Shown in pieces: positions 46,456-55,397 of a DNA stretch of 64,000 nucleotides. The notes under the pieces are model-generated. The model was given only the letters and a program-made list of their open reading frames with translations, ran no database searches and had not been told where the DNA came from. The DNA comes from Marinomonas ushuaiensis DSM 15871 (GTDB lineage Bacteria > Pseudomonadota > Gammaproteobacteria > Pseudomonadales > Marinomonadaceae), in contig NZ_JAMB01000005.1 of NCBI RefSeq assembly GCF_000521805.1, positions 62,001 through 126,000 on the forward strand. The letters run 5' to 3'. Position numbers and translations under genes: made by a program. Numbering within the stretch: the stretch's first letter is position 1; every line of letters begins with the position of its first letter.

Positions 46456-46818
46456 TTGACCATTACAAGATCGATTGGCTTTGTCGCTAAACTTCTTTAT
46501 GAAAGTATCGAGGAGATTAATGAAACGAGTGTTTAAGCAATTGAATCTACTGGCACTTCTCGTTTTCAAATGATCGATTACGCGATTATTTCGCAAATAT
46601 TACCGGCATTTCTTGGTATTACTATGTTTAGATGGGATATAAATATCAGGGAATCGACTATCTTGGGGCTTGTCGGTGCAGGCGGAATTGGTTTGTTTTT
46701 ATCGTCTTCATTGAACGTATTTGCTTGGTCACAAGTGACCTTGATTATTGTAGTGATATTAGCAACAGTGGTGTTATCTGAATTCGTGTCTGCCAAAGTT
46801 AGAAGTTTATTTATTTGA
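46456..46818 (+). pseudogene. phnE: phnE remnant, truncated and interrupted phosphonate permease
   Basis: One frame reads like the C-terminal part of PhnE, the phosphonate ABC permease: RSIGFVAKLLYESIEEI, an in-frame TAA at 46534-46536, then AIESTGTSRFQMIDYA, ILPAFLGITMFRWDINIRES and GLVGAGGIGLFLSSSLN to the stop at 46816-46818. The conserved PhnE positions before and after the TAA share one frame, so this is a nonsense mutation in a decayed gene, not an intergenic ORF. The N-terminal half is missing. No phnC or phnD is visible nearby. The 82-residue ORF from 46570 is only the part after the stop. Confidence 0.8.
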
Positions 46819-46945
46819 TAATGCCTAAGTGAAAGTCCGAGCTGTGAATTTAATGTTGTTAATCTGATGTAACATAACAGTTAGGCCTTTCACTTCCACT
46901 TCTTTACTATGCATGTTTCTTATTACTGCATCATTATGAACAAAA

Positions 46946-47800
46946 CTACTTCCTAAAATGTTCTGCGATAGCTTGCCATTGTGCTTCTGACTGCGCGGCG
47001 AGCATTTCTCCGTCCAACATAGCTGGTCGGTATTCTGTGCCGTCTAGTAATCTGCAAACACCACCGGTTTCTGTATAAATAAGAACGCCAGCAGCGTGGT
47101 CCCATGGGAGCATTTTGTAGGTGAGACTGAAGTGAAAATTTCCCAAAGAAAGTTGACGATATGCCGGACAAGACGGCAGGTTGTTGATGCGAGAAAAGTG
47201 GGTTGCTTTGATAGCAAAGTCCTGTTGTTTTTCGCCCATGTAAGCGTGTATCGACATGATACCAGCCAGTCTTTCCATATTCGCTTCTGGCTTAATGTGT
47301 AAGGCAAGCGGTGCTTGCGTAGGAATTTTTTGTTGGCCTCTTTCTTCTAAGGACGTACGCTGGAAAAAAGCACCGTCACCTTTGTTTGCATAAATCCAAT
47401 CATCGTTTACTGGATCATAAAGTAGGCCAAAACGAGTTTCGCCTTTCACAACGACAGCGAGAATAATGCCAAAATCGGATAAGCCGTGGGCGTAGTTCCA
47501 TGTACCGTCGATTGGGTCGATGATGACGCATGTATCTGTGTTGTCTATTTTGTCTGTGGTGGAGGCATCATCGGCGGTGGCTTCTTCTCCAACAATGGCC
47601 CAATCGGGAAAGTGGAGTTGAATTTCTTTCGTTATAAATACTTCACAAGCTTTATCGGCAATGGTGACAAGGTCGCTTAAACTGCTTTTTGTTTCTACGT
47701 CTTCGCTGTTAAGTTGTCGAAAGTTTGGCATGACAATGTCTTGTCCTGCACGGCGAACGATGTCAATGAGTCGATCTTGAGAGACTTTGTCGAGATTCAT
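46946..47800 (-). CDS. Inositol monophosphatase family protein (CysQ/SuhB-like)
   Basis: A 284-residue Mg2+-dependent phosphatase of the IMPase superfamily. Metal-binding motifs: VGEEAT, DPIDGTWNYAHG and WDHAAGVLIYTETGG, all intact. Members hydrolyse inositol phosphates, 3'-phosphoadenosine 5'-phosphate or fructose 1,6-bisphosphate. The substrate cannot be fixed from sequence. Confidence 0.92.
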   Translation of the reverse strand: MNLDKVSQDRLIDIVRRAGQDIVMPNFRQLNSEDVETKSSLSDLVTIADKACEVFITKEIQLHFPDWAIVGEEATADDASTTDKIDNTDTCVIIDPIDGTWNYAHGLSDFGIILAVVVKGETRFGLLYDPVNDDWIYANKGDGAFFQRTSLEERGQQKIPTQAPLALHIKPEANMERLAGIMSIHAYMGEKQQDFAIKATHFSRINNLPSCPAYRQLSLGNFHFSLTYKMLPWDHAAGVLIYTETGGVCRLLDGTEYRPAMLDGEMLAAQSEAQWQAIAEHFRK

Positions 47801-47892
47801 TATGCTGTCATTCCTTCTATTGTTTCAAACTTGATTAAATTATACGCGATGAAGATGACAATTTGTTGATGTTGTTTTAAGTGAGGAAAATT

Positions 47893-47926
47893 AAAAAAGA
47901 CACCTAATGAAGTACTAGGTGTCTTT
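47893..47926 (-). terminator. Terminator of ldhA
   Basis: An 11-bp perfect stem AAAGACACCTA / TAGGTGTCTTT (47896-47906 and 47916-47926) with a 9-nt loop. On the minus strand a six-T tract follows, so it fits the end of the ldhA transcript 37 nt after its stop. Confidence 0.88.
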
Positions 47927-47962
47927 ATCGTTGTTGCCTTGGTTTACGTTACAAAGTAAAAA

Positions 47963-48982
47963 CTATGCGAGTTGTCGTGTGTAGCTTTTTTCATTTTGGT
48001 GGTGAAGTAGATTGTCTATGGTTGTCTCAGCAATGTGATTTAACGCTTCATCTGTGAAGTAACCTTGGTGACCCGTTACGACAACATTTGGGAAGGTGAG
48101 CATAAGCTGAAAAACACTGTCTTGGATAATATGAGAAGACATATCTTCAAAGAAAATTTCATTTTCTTGCTCATAAACATCCAATCCTAAGTAACCAATT
48201 TTTTTGCTGTACAGAGCATCAATGGCTTCTTGAGCGTGAACCAATGCGCCACGACTGGTGTTGATGATCATCACGCCGTCTTTCATTTTTGCCAGACTGT
48301 TTTTATCGATTAAATGATGAGTGGATTCATTCAATGGGCAATGTAAGCTAATAATGTCGCTTTGTTGGTAGAGTTCATCCAATGAAAGGTATTCACAACC
48401 TTGATCAATCAATTCTTGTGATGGGTATAGGTCGTAACAAAGTACCTTACAGCCAAAACCTTTCATGATTCGACAAAATGCAGAACCAATTCGTCCTGTG
48501 CCAATGCAGCCAACTGTTCTTCCTTCCAGATTAAAACCAAGCAGTCCTTCTAAGGCAAAGTTGCCTTCTTTGACTCTATGGTAGGCTCTGTGCGTTTTTC
48601 TGTTAAGAGTCATAATAAGCGCGACAGCATGTTCAGCTACAGAAGTTGGGCTGTAATCTGGTACGTGAAAGACTTTTATGCCTTCTTTTTTTGCGGCTAC
48701 TAAATCTACGTTATTAAACCCTGCACAGCGTAGAGCAATGGTATTGACGCCTTGTTGCTTCAAACAATGAATTACTTCTGCATTAACATCGTCATTAACA
48801 AAGCAAGAAACGGCATCAAAACCTTTTACCAGGCTAATGGTTTCCATACTTAATCGGCTCTCAAAGTAGGACATTGATAGAGCGGCACTATCTATGGCAT
48901 TACCTTCTATTGAATTTTTTTTAGCATGGGCGGAGAGAGTTCTTTTGTCATAAGGCTTACAAGAAAAAACGGCAACTTTCAT
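47963..48982 (-). CDS. ldhA: D-lactate dehydrogenase (2-hydroxyacid dehydrogenase family)
   Basis: NAD-dependent reduction of pyruvate to D-lactate. The 339-residue product has the NAD fold motif GCIGTGRIGSAFC, the NTSRGALVHAQEAI block with catalytic Arg, and a late VVVTGHQGYFT with the active His. The opening MKVAVFSCKPYDKRTL is typical of LdhA rather than of other 2-hydroxyacid dehydrogenases. It is monocistronic with its own terminator. Confidence 0.93.
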   Translation of the reverse strand: MKVAVFSCKPYDKRTLSAHAKKNSIEGNAIDSAALSMSYFESRLSMETISLVKGFDAVSCFVNDDVNAEVIHCLKQQGVNTIALRCAGFNNVDLVAAKKEGIKVFHVPDYSPTSVAEHAVALIMTLNRKTHRAYHRVKEGNFALEGLLGFNLEGRTVGCIGTGRIGSAFCRIMKGFGCKVLCYDLYPSQELIDQGCEYLSLDELYQQSDIISLHCPLNESTHHLIDKNSLAKMKDGVMIINTSRGALVHAQEAIDALYSKKIGYLGLDVYEQENEIFFEDMSSHIIQDSVFQLMLTFPNVVVTGHQGYFTDEALNHIAETTIDNLLHHQNEKSYTRQLA

Positions 48983-49322
48983 AAACGAGTTCCTGTCGTT
49001 TGGTTAGAAGTGATCCCTAGTTATAACCCAAAAAATATTTTTTTGCTTAAATTCCATAATAGGATTTGATGTGAGGCAAGAAAACGTAATTTCAGGTTTA
49101 AACGTGTTTTGTTGGTCTTGTGTATAGGCTATGGGAAGTGACGGTTTCCATAGTAATGTCTTGAGTAAAAAATTGAAATTATTGTTAGCTTTTTATTATT
49201 TATCATTCAATATGACGTTATAAGTTGTTCATTCGTCTACACTTATAATTAATATAATAGGGTGAAAACATACTCCCTTGTCTTCAAGGTAAAATTGAAG
49301 AGAAAGTTTGCTGGAGGCAAAA
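48983..49322. promoter_or_regulatory. ldhA/kinase divergent intergenic region
   Basis: This 340-bp AT-rich gap has TATAAT at 49244-49249 and again at 49253-49258, about 65-80 nt before the kinase start. No convincing -35 is spaced correctly. No ORF of note is seen. Confidence 0.35.
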
Positions 49323-52300
49323 TTGAATAAAGTACAGTCTAAGAATATCTACACCCGATGGGTGATATTAACTCTGTTTTTAGGCGTGCTGGTGACGTGT
49401 CTCTTTTCTTATCAAATTAAACTCAATAATGAAGAGCGCATTGTTCAAGTGGTTAACCAAGCTTCACAAAAAATATTTAAAGAGGTTGTTGCTCGGGTTC
49501 AAACTTACCAATACGGTTTAAGAGGAGCAAGAGGCGTTGTTTTAACTGCTGGGGAAAGTGATGTTTCTAGAGAGGTATTTCGTCAATACAGTTTAACCCG
49601 TGATCTAGAAGTTGAGTTTCCAGGGGCAAGAGGTTTCGGCTTTATTCGCCGGGTGCCGATCGATCAAGTTGAACCTTTACTGCAAACCATTCGACAAAGC
49701 GGTTGGCCTGACTTTCAAATCAAAGAGCTTTCTTCCAACTTTTCAGAGCGATATCTTATTCAATTTATTGAACCATTTGAGACTAATGCTCAGGCGATCG
49801 GTTTGGATATAGCATCAGAAAAAAACCGTCGTGAAGCCGCACGCGCAGCTTTGCGCACTGGTGAAGTTCAAATTACTGGGCCTATTACTTTGGTACAAGC
49901 TTCCGGTCAGGCGCAGCAGTCGGTTTTAATTTTGATGCCTATTTATCGAGGCGGTAAAACACCAAGCTCATTGCTTGAACGGGAAAAGGCTGGCTTTGGT
50001 TGGAGTTATGCTGCGCTATTGATGGAAGACATGTTGAGTGAATTGGACCTGGATGCAGCCAAGGTTCATTATGAACTTTTTGATATTACCAACCTGGATG
50101 ATAAAGTCCGTTTCTATGATAGTGGTGATTTAAATGATCGCCATTACGAGCATATTCAATCTACATTCTTATATGGTAGGCACTGGGAAAGTCGATTCAG
50201 TATAACGGCTGCATTTATTGAAGACTTACAACTATCTAATCCTTTTATTGTTCTGTTAACGGGAATTCTTATCACCTTTTTAGGTACTGTGCTTGTTGCT
50301 ATGGTTCGTGTGAATATGGCCAGAAAGCAAGAGGTGATCACGTATCAATCTCGAATTACGGCCGTGGTTGAGAGTTCAGCAGATGGCATAATTAGTAAAA
50401 ATTTAGAAGGTATTATTGTTAGTTGGAATAAAGGTGCAGAACATATTTTCGGCTATACAAGAGAAGAGGCGATCGGCAAAACAGCATCGGATTTATTGGT
50501 ACCTGCAGACCTCATCGAGGAATATCAATCTGCATTAGCTTCTGTTCGTGATAAAAAAGAATCGCTTTTAATTGAGACCCGACGCAAAACCAAATCTGGG
50601 TTCGATGTACCTGTTGCACTCACTTTGTCTCCAATTTTTGACAATATTCATACTGTGATTGGAATATCAAAAAGTGTACGTGATATTTCTGAGCGTAAAA
50701 AGTCGGAAGCTAAAATTCGCGACCTTAATACTAATTTGGAAAGCCAAGTTAAGACCAGAACATTGGAGCTCCAAGAGCTTAACCTTCTTTTGAATGATGT
50801 GCTTGAGGCGTCCTCAGAAATTTCTATTATAGCGACTGATACAAACGGTGTTATTAAGCTTTTTAATAGTGGCGCAGAGCGAATGCTTGGCTATTCTGCT
50901 GAAGAAGTAATTGGCCAATTAACGCCAGCCGCTTTTCATGTTGTTGAGGAAATTAATTCTCGTAGAGAATTAATTTTGGAAGAAACAGGCTCTTATATCG
51001 CTCGCGATATGGATGTGCTTATTGGTACGGTAAGTAGTGATGATTATGAGAGTAAAGAGTGGACATATCGAGATAAATTCGGGAAAACGCGCCCAGTATC
51101 GTTAGTGGTTACACCTATGAAAAGCAATGACGGAGAAGTTGTCGGCTTTTTAGGCATGGCCATGGATATCACAGATCAAAAAAATAACCAGAAAGCGCTA
51201 GAATCGGTACGAGATCAATTGTTAATTGCCACAAAAGCAGCAAAATTAGGGGTGTGGTGCTGGTACCTTGATACTGATGTTTTAGAGTGGAACGATATTA
51301 TGTTTGATATTTATCAGTATCCACTTTCTCTAAATGGTCAAGGTATGTCCTTTGATCATTGGCGTGATCGATTGCATCTAGAAGATAGAGATGAAGTAAT
51401 CGAACTTTTAGGAAAAAGCGTTTCAAGTCTAGAATCCTACAGGGATGTTTTTCGGATTGTTTTGCCAGATGAAAGTATTCGCTACATAAAAGCAGATGCT
51501 TATATCGAGCAAAATGAATACGGAAAAGCGGTCAGAGTTATAGGTGTAAACCAAGATATTACTTCTGAACGAGAGTTGGAAGCCTGGCTACGTGAAGCCA
51601 AAGATCAGGCCGATGCTGCAAGTGCGTCTAAATCTAGCTTTTTGGCTAATATGAGTCATGAAATTCGTACGCCAATGAATGCAATGCTAGGTATGTTGTA
51701 TTTGGCTAAAAGAACAGAGCTCACGTATCAACAAGATGACTATATTTCTAAAGCGCAAATATCGGCGAAATCTTTGCTAGGCCTAATTAATGATATTTTA
51801 GACTTTTCGAAAGTGGATGCCGGTAAATTAGAATTAGAGCGTGTTCCTTTTGAAGTCGAGTCTCTTTTATATGAACTTTCTACAGTGTTGTCAGGAAGCT
51901 CTTTAAATAATGATGTAGAGTTGATTTTTGACATAGATAAAGACATTCCTGCTTATCTTGTTGGTGATAAGCTGCGTTTACTTCAAATATTGATTAATTT
52001 AGTAAGTAATGCAGTGAAGTTCACCTTAGAAGGAAGTGTGGTTTTAGAAATTAAGTCACTTCCTTCTCCTTCTTCAGATATTTCTCGTCTTAGTGTTTCG
52101 GTAACTGATACTGGGATTGGTATTTCAAAAGATCAATTGGAATCTATTTTTGAGGTGTTTTCTCAGGCGGAGTCTTCAACGGCTCGACGTTTTGGTGGTT
52201 CAGGTTTAGGGTTGGTAATTTGTCGCCGCTTTGTCGCCTTGATGGGAGGAGAATTATCCATAGAAAGCACTCTTGATGAAGGTAGTCGTTTTTTCTTTAC

Positions 52301-53618
52301 TGTCGATTTACCTATTGCCACAACACCAATAATAGAAAAATCACCAGAAAGGTTACTAAGAAAACCAATTAGAGTATTAATAGTAGAAAGTAACTCGGCT
52401 TCTCAGATTATATTAGGCCGTATGGCACAGAACCTTGGTTGGTTTTATCAAAAGGCGGAAGGCTTTCAAGAAGTTGTTAATATTGTAAATGAGGAAAATA
52501 AACAAGGGTGTTCGTTTGATGTTATTTTGTTGGATATAAAAACAACAGGTTTTAATGGCCGTGATAGCCTAGAACGAATGGAGGCTGATTTTGACTCGTC
52601 AGTGGCTGCGCCTAAGATTATTTTATTGGCGAATGCATCGAATGAAAAAATAAATGATGCTTTAGACTTTATATCAAACTATTTATTGAAACCATTAACA
52701 TTAAGCCGATTGTCTGAAACGGTTTATAAAGCGTTATCAAATGATCAAAACTTATTAGATAAAAATAAAGGAACGTGGAAAGATAAAGCCAGTTTAACAG
52801 GAATAAAATTATTGTTAGTTGAAGACAATGCTTTTAACCAACAAGTGGCAACAGAGTTATTAGTTTCAGAAGGTGCCATTGTGACAGTTGCTAGTGGTGG
52901 TTTAGAGGGTGTGACTGCCGTTATTGATAGTGAAAGAAATACTTTTGATTTGGTTTTAATGGACATGCAAATGCCAGATGTAGATGGCTTAGAGGCAACA
53001 AGGCTGATTCGAAAAGATACTCGATTTGACTTGTTACCAATCGTTGCCATGACGGCTAATGTTGCAGAAGGAGATCGACAATTATGTTTTCAGGCTGGTA
53101 TGAATGACCATATAGGCAAGCCTTTGGACATCGATCAAATAATTTCTTGTATTTTAAAATACGTTAATCCAATTGCAGTTTCGAGTGATAATAAAGACCT
53201 TGATGGCAACAGTGAAACAGAAACAATAATGCAAAATTTGGATGTCGCTAAATTTGAAAATCATGAAGATATTCAATCAATTCTTAATCGTTTTGGTGGC
53301 AGTGTTGAATTATTCAAAAGTGTTGTTGATGGTTTTTTAGCTGAGTCAAAAGAATTGTTGAACACAATTGAGCAAGCGGTAAATTCACGGGATAAGATTA
53401 AAACTCGTGAGAGTGTTCATACTTTAAAAGGTGCGTCTCTAACGATGGGATTGTTGTGTTTATCAAATCGATTAGATTCTATAGAGCAATTGCTTAAAAA
53501 TTCTAAAGATAGCCAGGAAGTTGAACTCTGTTTTTCTAAGATTAGTGTGATCGAATTAGATACTATTTTACACAATGAGCTAACAAAAATATTCACAGAG
53601 CTTGATAAACTAAACTAA
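49323..53618 (+). CDS. CHASE-PAS-PAS-PAS hybrid histidine kinase with two receiver domains and HPt
   Basis: A 1431-residue membrane sensor. An N-terminal TM helix (about 13-32), a periplasmic CHASE domain (about 65-290) and a second TM helix (305-328) form the sensor. Three PAS domains follow (about 345-450, 495-610, 632-745), then HisKA with His779 (NMSHEIRTPMN) and the HATPase domain with GDKLRLLQILINLVSNAVKFT. REC1 (about 1018-1140) keeps the acceptor Asp1071 but has ES in place of the acidic pair and lacks the usual Thr/Ser, so it is partly degenerate. REC2 has Asp1214 (VLMDMQMPD) and is complete. The HPt domain has His1366 (HTLKGAS). The start is TTG 49323 (GGAGG five bases upstream), not the longer TTG 49308. 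The ligand is unknown. Confidence 0.92.
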   Translation: MNKVQSKNIYTRWVILTLFLGVLVTCLFSYQIKLNNEERIVQVVNQASQKIFKEVVARVQTYQYGLRGARGVVLTAGESDVSREVFRQYSLTRDLEVEFPGARGFGFIRRVPIDQVEPLLQTIRQSGWPDFQIKELSSNFSERYLIQFIEPFETNAQAIGLDIASEKNRREAARAALRTGEVQITGPITLVQASGQAQQSVLILMPIYRGGKTPSSLLEREKAGFGWSYAALLMEDMLSELDLDAAKVHYELFDITNLDDKVRFYDSGDLNDRHYEHIQSTFLYGRHWESRFSITAAFIEDLQLSNPFIVLLTGILITFLGTVLVAMVRVNMARKQEVITYQSRITAVVESSADGIISKNLEGIIVSWNKGAEHIFGYTREEAIGKTASDLLVPADLIEEYQSALASVRDKKESLLIETRRKTKSGFDVPVALTLSPIFDNIHTVIGISKSVRDISERKKSEAKIRDLNTNLESQVKTRTLELQELNLLLNDVLEASSEISIIATDTNGVIKLFNSGAERMLGYSAEEVIGQLTPAAFHVVEEINSRRELILEETGSYIARDMDVLIGTVSSDDYESKEWTYRDKFGKTRPVSLVVTPMKSNDGEVVGFLGMAMDITDQKNNQKALESVRDQLLIATKAAKLGVWCWYLDTDVLEWNDIMFDIYQYPLSLNGQGMSFDHWRDRLHLEDRDEVIELLGKSVSSLESYRDVFRIVLPDESIRYIKADAYIEQNEYGKAVRVIGVNQDITSERELEAWLREAKDQADAASASKSSFLANMSHEIRTPMNAMLGMLYLAKRTELTYQQDDYISKAQISAKSLLGLINDILDFSKVDAGKLELERVPFEVESLLYELSTVLSGSSLNNDVELIFDIDKDIPAYLVGDKLRLLQILINLVSNAVKFTLEGSVVLEIKSLPSPSSDISRLSVSVTDTGIGISKDQLESIFEVFSQAESSTARRFGGSGLGLVICRRFVALMGGELSIESTLDEGSRFFFTVDLPIATTPIIEKSPERLLRKPIRVLIVESNSASQIILGRMAQNLGWFYQKAEGFQEVVNIVNEENKQGCSFDVILLDIKTTGFNGRDSLERMEADFDSSVAAPKIILLANASNEKINDALDFISNYLLKPLTLSRLSETVYKALSNDQNLLDKNKGTWKDKASLTGIKLLLVEDNAFNQQVATELLVSEGAIVTVASGGLEGVTAVIDSERNTFDLVLMDMQMPDVDGLEATRLIRKDTRFDLLPIVAMTANVAEGDRQLCFQAGMNDHIGKPLDIDQIISCILKYVNPIAVSSDNKDLDGNSETETIMQNLDVAKFENHEDIQSILNRFGGSVELFKSVVDGFLAESKELLNTIEQAVNSRDKIKTRESVHTLKGASLTMGLLCLSNRLDSIEQLLKNSKDSQEVELCFSKISVIELDTILHNELTKIFTELDKLN

Positions 53619-53743
53619 TTTTATTTGTTGTTTAATCTAAAATAAATTACTATTTTTATAGAAAAAATTTACAATTAAAAAACAGCTTGAGTATATTATT
53701 TTTTATGAAATGTATGTCGGCCTAAGAATTTCAGGAGATCAAT

Positions 53744-55063
53744 ATGTTCAATAATAGCTTTAAAAAAGAGTGTGGTGTTTTAAAGGAAGATTTATATTCA
53801 CTGAATCAAGTTAAAGAAAGCTTAGAACAAGAAATGTTGGTGATGAAATTGGATCCTGACGGCATAGTGAAATCGGTAAATGCAAAATTTATTGATGATC
53901 TAGGAATACCGAAAGAAAATATAATTGGTAAAAGCATCACAGAGCTTCCCCCTTCCTATTCTCGTAATTCGACGCATTATAAATGTATGCTAAATGCGCT
54001 GAAAGAGGTAAAGCATTGGGCTGGTGCTATAGAAGTTGAAAAAGATAATGGTGAAGAGGTTTGGTTACGAGCTGTTTTTCAGCCAATATTGTCGGGCACC
54101 ACTAACCAAATTAAAGAATTTTCTCTTCACTGTAATGACTTAACTCGAACCATCACGAGCTCTCGAGAAGATCAGAATATCATTGCTGCATTACAACGAT
54201 CTACTGCAGTCATTGAGTTTGATATGTCAGGTAATATTCTAACTGCGAATGAGCTTTTTTTGAAAGGTATGGGATATCGACTAGATCAAATTAAAGGCCA
54301 GCACCATCGAATATTTTGTGAGCAAGAAGAGTCAAATTCATCAGAATATAGACTATTTTGGGAGCGTTTGAATCAAGGTCAATTTGTTGCAGAGCGATTT
54401 AAACGAATCAATAGTGTTGGTGATATTGTGTGGCTTGAAGCTTCTTATAATCCTATTTCTGATATACACGGTCGACTTTATAAGGTGGTTAAGTTTGCCA
54501 CGATTATTACAGAGCAAGTGAGCCGAGAGGCGGCGGTATCAGAAGCAGCAGATATCGCTTTTAAAACATCAAAGCAAACAGATAATAGCGCTAAGAAAGG
54601 CAGTGAAGTGGTTAAGGAGACAGTGTCTGTTATGCATCAGTTGTCAGATCAAATGGCGCAAGCTGCAGAGGGAATTTCTAAGCTCGATAAGCAGTCACAA
54701 TTAGTTGGTTCTATTATTCAAAGTATCCAAGGTATTGCAGATCAGACAAACTTATTGGCTTTGAATGCGGCAATTGAAGCCGCTCGTGCCGGTGAGCAAG
54801 GTCGTGGTTTTGCGGTTGTCGCAGACGAAGTAAGACAATTAGCGTCGCGTACAAGCGCTGCAACCGAAGAAATTGTTGGGGTTGTCCTGCAAAATCAAAC
54901 GCTTGCAGAAGAGGCGGTCGCTTTGATTAATAAAGGTAAAGAACAAGCCGAGCAAGGTTTGAATTTATCAAATAAAGCGGGTGAGATGATTGTAGAAATT
55001 CAAGATGGGGCACAGCGGGTTGTTGATGCTGTCGGTCAATTCTCTAACAAATTTACAGGCTAG
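53744..55063 (+). CDS. Soluble PAS-PAS methyl-accepting transducer, BdlA-like
   Basis: A 439-residue cytoplasmic chemotaxis transducer with no membrane segments. Two PAS domains (about 25-130 and 145-260) precede the methyl-accepting signalling domain with the highly conserved hairpin tip [20 protein letters not shown] and [13 protein letters not shown]. This domain order and length match BdlA of Pseudomonas aeruginosa, a biofilm-dispersal regulator; that similarity is by architecture from memory. It follows the hybrid kinase by 125 nt on the same strand and may work with it. Confidence 0.88.
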   Translation: MFNNSFKKECGVLKEDLYSLNQVKESLEQEMLVMKLDPDGIVKSVNAKFIDDLGIPKENIIGKSITELPPSYSRNSTHYKCMLNALKEVKHWAGAIEVEKDNGEEVWLRAVFQPILSGTTNQIKEFSLHCNDLTRTITSSREDQNIIAALQRSTAVIEFDMSGNILTANELFLKGMGYRLDQIKGQHHRIFCEQEESNSSEYRLFWERLNQGQFVAERFKRINSVGDIVWLEASYNPISDIHGRLYKVVKFATIITEQVSREAAVSEAADIAFKTSKQTDNSAKKGSEVVKETVSVMHQLSDQMAQAAEGISKLDKQSQLVGSIIQSIQGIADQTNLLALNAAIEAARAGEQGRGFAVVADEVRQLASRTSAATEEIVGVVLQNQTLAEEAVALINKGKEQAEQGLNLSNKAGEMIVEIQDGAQRVVDAVGQFSNKFTG

Positions 55064-55117
55064 ACATTAAAAACTAGCGGTCACTATTTTATCCAAATGT
55101 GTCTGCTAGTTGATTTG

Positions 55118-55135
55118 AGCCTAAATTCAGGAGTA
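55118..55135. repeat. Dispersed 18-bp repeat, copy B
   Basis: Exact copy of the 18-bp sequence at 33205-33222, with both copies intergenic. A shorter match (AGCCTAAATT) occurs at about 14498-14507. Confidence 0.6.
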
Positions 55136-55155
55136 AAGCAGATCAAAGCTTTGAT

Positions 55156-55284
55156 CTATTGATTTTCTGGTTTTGACTCAGAGAAAATCTCAATAACTCG
55201 TTTACTACTGATGATTAAAAAACTTCCAACTGTGATAGCTAAAGCTGTTAGAAGAAGGTAATCGATTAATAAAAAATCTTCCAT
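55156..55284 (-). CDS. Small predicted membrane protein, 42 aa
   Basis: An ORF too short for usual gene calling. A ribosome-binding site CAGGA lies 6 nt before the ATG. The product has one hydrophobic segment (LLIDYLLLTALAITVGSFLII) followed by KRVIEIFSESK and a charged end, so it would be a single-pass inner-membrane protein. It lies 113 nt downstream of the molybdoenzyme gene on the same strand, separated by a possible hairpin. Function unknown. Confidence 0.5.
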   Translation of the reverse strand: MEDFLLIDYLLLTALAITVGSFLIISSKRVIEIFSESKPENQ

Positions 55285-55330
55285 AGAAATTCCTGTTGTT
55301 TAAATAACTCTTATTATTCATAAAAGCACA

Positions 55331-55378
55331 AAATACTCAATTCGTCCATATTTCTTGTGAATTGAGCATTTTGTTTTT
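55331..55378 (+). terminator. Terminator-like hairpin between the chemotaxis gene and fdhF
   Basis: AAAATACTCAATTC / GAATTGAGCATTTT forms a stem with one A-C mismatch (55330-55343 and 55359-55372) and a 15-nt loop, followed on the plus strand by GTTTTTT. On the minus strand it follows the fdhF stop but has a weaker T tract. Confidence 0.5.
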
Positions 55379-55397
55379 TAACAGTGATACTTCTACA

